From contig SLSH01000056.1 in the NCBI GenBank assembly GCA_007130555.1, forward strand, positions 1 through 18,824: DNA of 18,824 nt, in the 5' to 3' direction. The stretch comes from Bacteroidales bacterium. GTDB lineage: Bacteria > Bacteroidota > Bacteroidia > Bacteroidales > ML635J-15. Both the position numbers and the translations under genes were made by a program. The notes beneath the pieces were generated by a model. It did no database searches. It was not told where the DNA came from and saw nothing but the letters and a program-made list of their open reading frames with translations. Positions within the stretch are counted from its first letter, which is position 1. Each line of letters begins with the position of its first letter. Of this stretch, positions 14,857 to 18,824 are shown piece by piece.

Positions 14857-17800
14857 ATGAATAAAACCATTAAAAAAGTAATATTATTAGGCTCAGGAGC
14901 TTTAAAAATAGGACAGGCAGGTGAATTTGACTATTCAGGTTCGCAAGCATTAAAAGCCATGAAAGAGGAAGGAATAGAAACTATCCTGATAAATCCTAAC
15001 ATTGCAACCATTCAAACATCGGAAGACATTGCAGATAAAGTATATTTTCTTCCCATAACTCCATATTTTGTAGAACGTATAATTATCAAAGAAAAGCCGG
15101 ACGGTATTATGCTGGCATTTGGAGGACAGACAGCCCTGAATTGTGGAACTGAATTATATTTAACCGGAATACTTGACAAGCACGGAGTAGAAGTTTTGGG
15201 GACTTCTGTAGAAGCCATTATGATTACCGAAGACAGAGATTTATTTGTTAAAAAACTTAATGAAATCAATGTAAAAACTCCTGTCTCTCAAGCTGTTGTA
15301 AGTCTTGATGAAGCCGTAAAAGTTGGCAGAAAAATTGGCTTTCCTGTTATGGTTCGTTCTGCTTATGCTCTTGGAGGACTTGGGTCAGGGATATGCAATA
15401 ATGAAGAAGATTTTATTACTTTATGTAAAAATGCCCTGGCTCACTCTAAGCAAATATTAATCGAAGAAAGCCTTAAAGGCTGGAAAGAAATTGAGTTTGA
15501 AGTTATTCGTGATAAAAATGACCATTGTTTTACAGTTGTACCAATGGAAAATATTGACCCACTGGGTATTCATACCGGAGAAAGTATAGTTATTGCTCCT
15601 ATTATCACTCTTTCTAAGGAGCAAATTTCTTTATTGGAAAAAATTGCGGCAGATGTTGTTCGTCATATAGGTATAGTTGGGGAATGCAATATTCAATATG
15701 CTTTCAATCCCGAAAACAATGATTACCGTATTATTGAGATTAATGCCCGATTAAGTCGTTCTTCTGCATTGGCATCAAAGGCATCGGGATATCCGCTTGC
15801 TTTTGTTGCAACCAAACTTGCCCTGGGATATTCTCTTGATCAAATAGGAGAAATGGGAACATCAAATTCTGCGTATGTTGCTCCGTCAGTTGATTATATG
15901 ATAGTTAAAATTCCACGTTGGGATTTAGCTAAATTTATTGGCGTTACCCGAGAAATAGGGTCTTCTATGAAATCTGTCGGAGAAATTATGTCAATAGGGC
16001 TTTCTTTCGAAGAAATTATACAAAAAGGACTTCGGATGCTCGGACAAGGGATGCATGGTTTTGTCGGAAACAGAAGTCTTGCTTTTGATGATGTTGATTC
16101 GGCATTATCAAATCCTACGGATTTGCGAATTTTTGCTATTGCAGACGCTTTTGAAAAAGGATATACGGTAGAAAAAATTGAAAAACTTACTAAAATTGAT
16201 AAGTGGTTTCTCGGTAAATTGGAAAATATATATAAATTCACTCATGTATTATCTTCCTATAACAAGATAGAAGATATTACCAAAGAAGATATGCAAGAAG
16301 CCAAGCGCCTTGGTTTTTCAGATTTTCAAATAGCCCGGTATGTTCTTGAACCTACAGGCATTATGGAAGATGAATTACTGGAAGTAAGAAAATATCGTAA
16401 AAAAACAGGTATTATTCCCGCAATCAGGAGAATTAATACCATAGCTTCGGCAAATCCTGAAGAAACAAATTATTTATATTTTACTTATGGAACAGCGTCT
16501 TCATATACTCCTGTTAAATCGGAAAAAGAAAGAATAATTGTACTGGGTTCCGGAGCTTACAGGATCGGGTCTTCCGTTGAATTTGACTGGTGTTCTGTAA
16601 ATGCTGTCAGGACTGCTTCAAAATTAGGCTATGAATCAATTATGATTAACTATAACCCGGAAACCGTTTCGACAGATTATGATATGTGCGACCGCTTATA
16701 TTTTGATGAATTATCGTTTGAACGGGTGCTTGATGTAATTGATGTAGAGAGTCCCAAAGGAGTTATCCTTTCTGTCGGAGGTCAAATTCCGAATAATCTC
16801 GCTGTGAGATTAGATAAACAAAAAGTACCTATACTTGGCACATCCGCAACTTCAATAGATAAAGCTGAAAACAGACATAAGTTTTCTTCTATGCTCGATA
16901 ATCTGGGTATCGACCAGCCAAGATGGAAAGAAATGACGAATTTTGAAGAGATTGATTCTTTTGTTGCAGAAGTAGGATTTCCCGTATTGATACGTCCTTC
17001 ATATGTTCTTTCCGGTGCAGCTATGAATGTATGTTATAATAAATTGCAAATGTCAACTTTTCTGAAACTGGCAGTTAATGTTTCAAAACAATATCCTGTT
17101 GTTGTTTCCGAATTTCTCCAGAATGCCAAAGAAGTTGAATTTGATGCCGTAGCCAAAAACGGAGAAATTGTCGAGTATGCCATATCCGAACATATCGAAT
17201 ATGCAGGCGTACATTCCGGTGATGCTACGCTGGTATTTCCCGCCCAAAAATTATATTTTGATACCATGAGACGGGTAAAAAAAATATCTAAACAAATCGC
17301 TGCGGAATTAAATATAACAGGTCCGTTTAATATACAATTTCTTGCAAAAAATAATAATATAAAAGTTATTGAATGTAACCTGCGTGCATCAAGGTCGTTC
17401 CCGTTTGTTTCAAAAGTCATCAAAAGAAATTTTATTGAAACAGCTATCCGTGTCATGCTTGATGTTCCATATAATAAACCTGATTCAACAATATTCGATA
17501 TTGAACATATCGGGATCAAAGCACCTCAGTTTTCATTTGCCCGTTTACAAAATACAGACCCTATACTTGGCGTGGATATGTTATCTACAGGCGAAGTAGG
17601 ATGTCTGGGAGATGATTATTATGAAGCTGTTTTAAATGCCATTCTGTCTGTTGGGTTTACTATTCCGAAAAAAAATATATTGATTTCATCCGGTGCTGCC
17701 AGAACTAAAGTTGAATTACTTGATGCCTGCAAATTATTACAGAAAAAAGGATATACCATTTATGCCACCAAAGGAACTCAAAGATTTTTAGCAGAAAGCG

Positions 17801-18078
17801 GAGTAGAATCAATAATGGTTCTTTGGCCCGATGAAGAAGGCGAACTAAATGTGAAAAAAATGCTTGCCGATAAGCATTTCGAATTAGTTATTAATATCCC
17901 TAAAAATGTTACCGAAAGAGAATTACGAAATGATTATATTATCCGTAGAAGTGCCATTGATTTTAATATCCCTTTATTAACCAATGCCCGTATAGCTTCA
18001 GCATTTATTCATGCATTTTGTAATATAAAACCGGAAGACATAAAAATTAAAAGTTGGGATGAATATTTTACTTCATAA
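14857..18078 (+). CDS. carB: Carbamoyl-phosphate synthase large subunit
   Basis: 1073 residues from the ATG at 14857, the same length as E. coli CarB. An upstream in-frame GTG at 14824 falls at the predicted transcription start and is rejected. Domains: first synthetase half about 1-400 with VILLGSGALKIGQAGEFDYS and AFGGQTALNCG; oligomerisation region about 400-550; second half about 555-935 with IIVLGSGAYRIGSSVEFDWC and NPETVSTDYDMCDRLYFDE; and a C-terminal MGS-like allosteric domain from about 941 (ILISSGAARTKVELLDAC). It makes carbamoyl phosphate from bicarbonate, ammonia and two ATP for pyrimidine and arginine synthesis. The glutaminase partner CarA is not in this window. Several motifs resemble eukaryotic CAD more than E. 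coli CarB. Its 3' end overlaps the convergent ubiD by 11 bp. Confidence 0.97.
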   Translation: MNKTIKKVILLGSGALKIGQAGEFDYSGSQALKAMKEEGIETILINPNIATIQTSEDIADKVYFLPITPYFVERIIIKEKPDGIMLAFGGQTALNCGTELYLTGILDKHGVEVLGTSVEAIMITEDRDLFVKKLNEINVKTPVSQAVVSLDEAVKVGRKIGFPVMVRSAYALGGLGSGICNNEEDFITLCKNALAHSKQILIEESLKGWKEIEFEVIRDKNDHCFTVVPMENIDPLGIHTGESIVIAPIITLSKEQISLLEKIAADVVRHIGIVGECNIQYAFNPENNDYRIIEINARLSRSSALASKASGYPLAFVATKLALGYSLDQIGEMGTSNSAYVAPSVDYMIVKIPRWDLAKFIGVTREIGSSMKSVGEIMSIGLSFEEIIQKGLRMLGQGMHGFVGNRSLAFDDVDSALSNPTDLRIFAIADAFEKGYTVEKIEKLTKIDKWFLGKLENIYKFTHVLSSYNKIEDITKEDMQEAKRLGFSDFQIARYVLEPTGIMEDELLEVRKYRKKTGIIPAIRRINTIASANPEETNYLYFTYGTASSYTPVKSEKERIIVLGSGAYRIGSSVEFDWCSVNAVRTASKLGYESIMINYNPETVSTDYDMCDRLYFDELSFERVLDVIDVESPKGVILSVGGQIPNNLAVRLDKQKVPILGTSATSIDKAENRHKFSSMLDNLGIDQPRWKEMTNFEEIDSFVAEVGFPVLIRPSYVLSGAAMNVCYNKLQMSTFLKLAVNVSKQYPVVVSEFLQNAKEVEFDAVAKNGEIVEYAISEHIEYAGVHSGDATLVFPAQKLYFDTMRRVKKISKQIAAELNITGPFNIQFLAKNNNIKVIECNLRASRSFPFVSKVIKRNFIETAIRVMLDVPYNKPDSTIFDIEHIGIKAPQFSFARLQNTDPILGVDMLSTGEVGCLGDDYYEAVLNAILSVGFTIPKKNILISSGAARTKVELLDACKLLQKKGYTIYATKGTQRFLAESGVESIMVLWPDEEGELNVKKMLADKHFELVINIPKNVTERELRNDYIIRRSAIDFNIPLLTNARIASAFIHAFCNIKPEDIKIKSWDEYFTS

Positions 18079-18824
18079 TTCTAAAAACTTCCGTTTCTCC
18101 TTTGATAAGACTGCGTACTTTATATGTGGGAGATTCTACAAAATTATCAGGGAATATTTTTTTCCATAATTCATCAATTCTCTTTATTGTTTGAGCATCC
18201 GCGCTTACAACATTTGGCCAGTCTCTTTGAAAATTATCATGCTCTTTTGTTTTTACGCCGGCATCAATAATCAAAGTATCGTTTATAATACCGCAGTCTT
18301 TTGATAGATCAATATTATTCAAAATATACCATGCCAATAGATATTTATCGGATAAATTAACAAAATCATCAATAATAATCAGAAAGTTTAACCCACTGAT
18401 AATCTTATTTTTAACAAGATTTTCGGCATGTTTTCTGAAATTTCCGTGCTTTGTTTTATTTGCAGAAATTATACATAATCCCGACTTATTAAAAACTACA
18501 GAAAAGTCATTATTATCCGTATTAATTTCAGGATTACAGCTTGTCGGATTATTTTTTCGGGAAGCATCAATAATTATTTTACCTCCGAAAGTGTATGTAT
18601 ATGAAGAGTGATCCAAAACATCGGCAGGACCTTTACCGATAATAATATCTTCACTTATATTTACATTTGATAACAGAGTTTCGAAAACCTGTCTGTCGTT
18701 GTCAATATCAACACTTTCGTCAAAGCATATAATAATTTTTGTAAACATCATTTGTCCTGCACCAAGCAGAGAATTCATGATTTTTATGCTTTGTCCGGGA
18801 TAATCAAGTTTTGCTTTTACCAAT
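18068..18824 (-). CDS. ubiD: UbiD-family decarboxylase, C-terminal part (5' end beyond window)
   Basis: About 251 codons are visible and the frame is open at the right edge; the TTG at 18823 is just an internal leucine codon. Visible family motifs are KIIICFDESVDIDNDRQVFE, GKGPADVLDHSS and GGKIIIDASRKN, which belong to the C-terminal domain of UbiD. UbiD enzymes use prenylated FMN to decarboxylate aromatic acids; in Bacteroidota the usual role is menaquinone synthesis, which is the likely role here. The catalytic Glu/Arg residues lie in the missing N-terminal two thirds and cannot be checked. After the DASRK motif there is a further ~150-residue section (WYILNNIDL, RDWPNVVSAD) before the stop. 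The end is convergent with carB, the stop codons overlapping within 18068-18078. Confidence 0.88.
   Translation of the reverse strand, partial: LVKAKLDYPGQSIKIMNSLLGAGQMMFTKIIICFDESVDIDNDRQVFETLLSNVNISEDIIIGKGPADVLDHSSYTYTFGGKIIIDASRKNNPTSCNPEINTDNNDFSVVFNKSGLCIISANKTKHGNFRKHAENLVKNKIISGLNFLIIIDDFVNLSDKYLLAWYILNNIDLSKDCGIINDTLIIDAGVKTKEHDNFQRDWPNVVSADAQTIKRIDELWKKIFPDNFVESPTYKVRSLIKGETEVFRIMK

Noticed and set aside
17034..17519. 161-codon minus-strand frame inside carB
   Set aside because: Antisense shadow of a strongly conserved coding region.

Overview
The window is an AT-rich chromosomal segment from a member of the Bacteroidota, probably Bacteroidales or a close relative. The evidence is a C-terminal type IX secretion sorting domain, FISUMP-domain surface proteins with the 'ILDISSTNKGLLLPRM' leader region, a perfect TAnnTTTG -7 / TTTG -33 promoter before carB, the absence of Shine-Dalgarno sites, a split transketolase, and an SbsA-type Ig-like lipoprotein. 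I see no rRNA, tRNA, CRISPR array, intact insertion sequence, phage gene or defence locus. Most of the window is core metabolism and cell-envelope genes.

Layout, left to right. (1) 1-1641, plus strand: two tandem paralogous secreted FISUMP-domain proteins, the first cut by the window edge. (2) 1738-5508, plus strand: a tight operon of a membrane-anchored three-PASTA protein, a T9SS-exported protein and an RluD-type pseudouridine synthase. (3) 10294 down to 5530, minus strand: transketolase N-half, secreted von Willebrand A protein, transketolase C-half, ECF sigma factor, putative anti-sigma membrane protein and Spy/CpxP-like periplasmic protein. Gaps within this run are 14 to 45 bp. (4) 10415-10646: a 214-bp transposase-less element (MITE-like) with 18-bp terminal inverted repeats and an exact 9-bp target duplication, upstream of the transketolase run. 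(5) 11356 down to 10682, minus strand: a small zinc-ribbon protein and a two-helix membrane protein. (6) 11487-11557: an imperfect inverted repeat of CTTAGTG/CTTTGTG units. (7) 14685 down to 11614, minus strand: an Ig-like lipoprotein and a GT4-type glycosyltransferase. (8) 14857-18078, plus strand: carB, 1073 codons from the chosen ATG. (9) 18824 down to 18068, minus strand: the C-terminal part of a UbiD-family decarboxylase, whose 3' end overlaps that of carB by 11 bp.

How the genes may work together. Block 3 is the most interesting. A central carbon enzyme encoded as two half-genes is split by a periplasmic VWA gene and followed directly by a three-gene envelope-stress-type regulatory cassette (sigma, membrane anti-sigma, periplasmic Spy-like sensor). 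Co-transcription is inferred from spacing only. Block 2 combines envelope and ribosome-maturation functions. The carB product looks closer to the eukaryotic CAD-type synthetase than to the E. coli enzyme, judged from remembered motifs. No carA is present here.

The track-style longest-ORF starts are corrected in three places: the T9SS protein (ATG at 2578, not TTG at 2569), the Spy-like protein (ATG at 5997, not 6123) and carB (ATG at 14857, not GTG at 14824).
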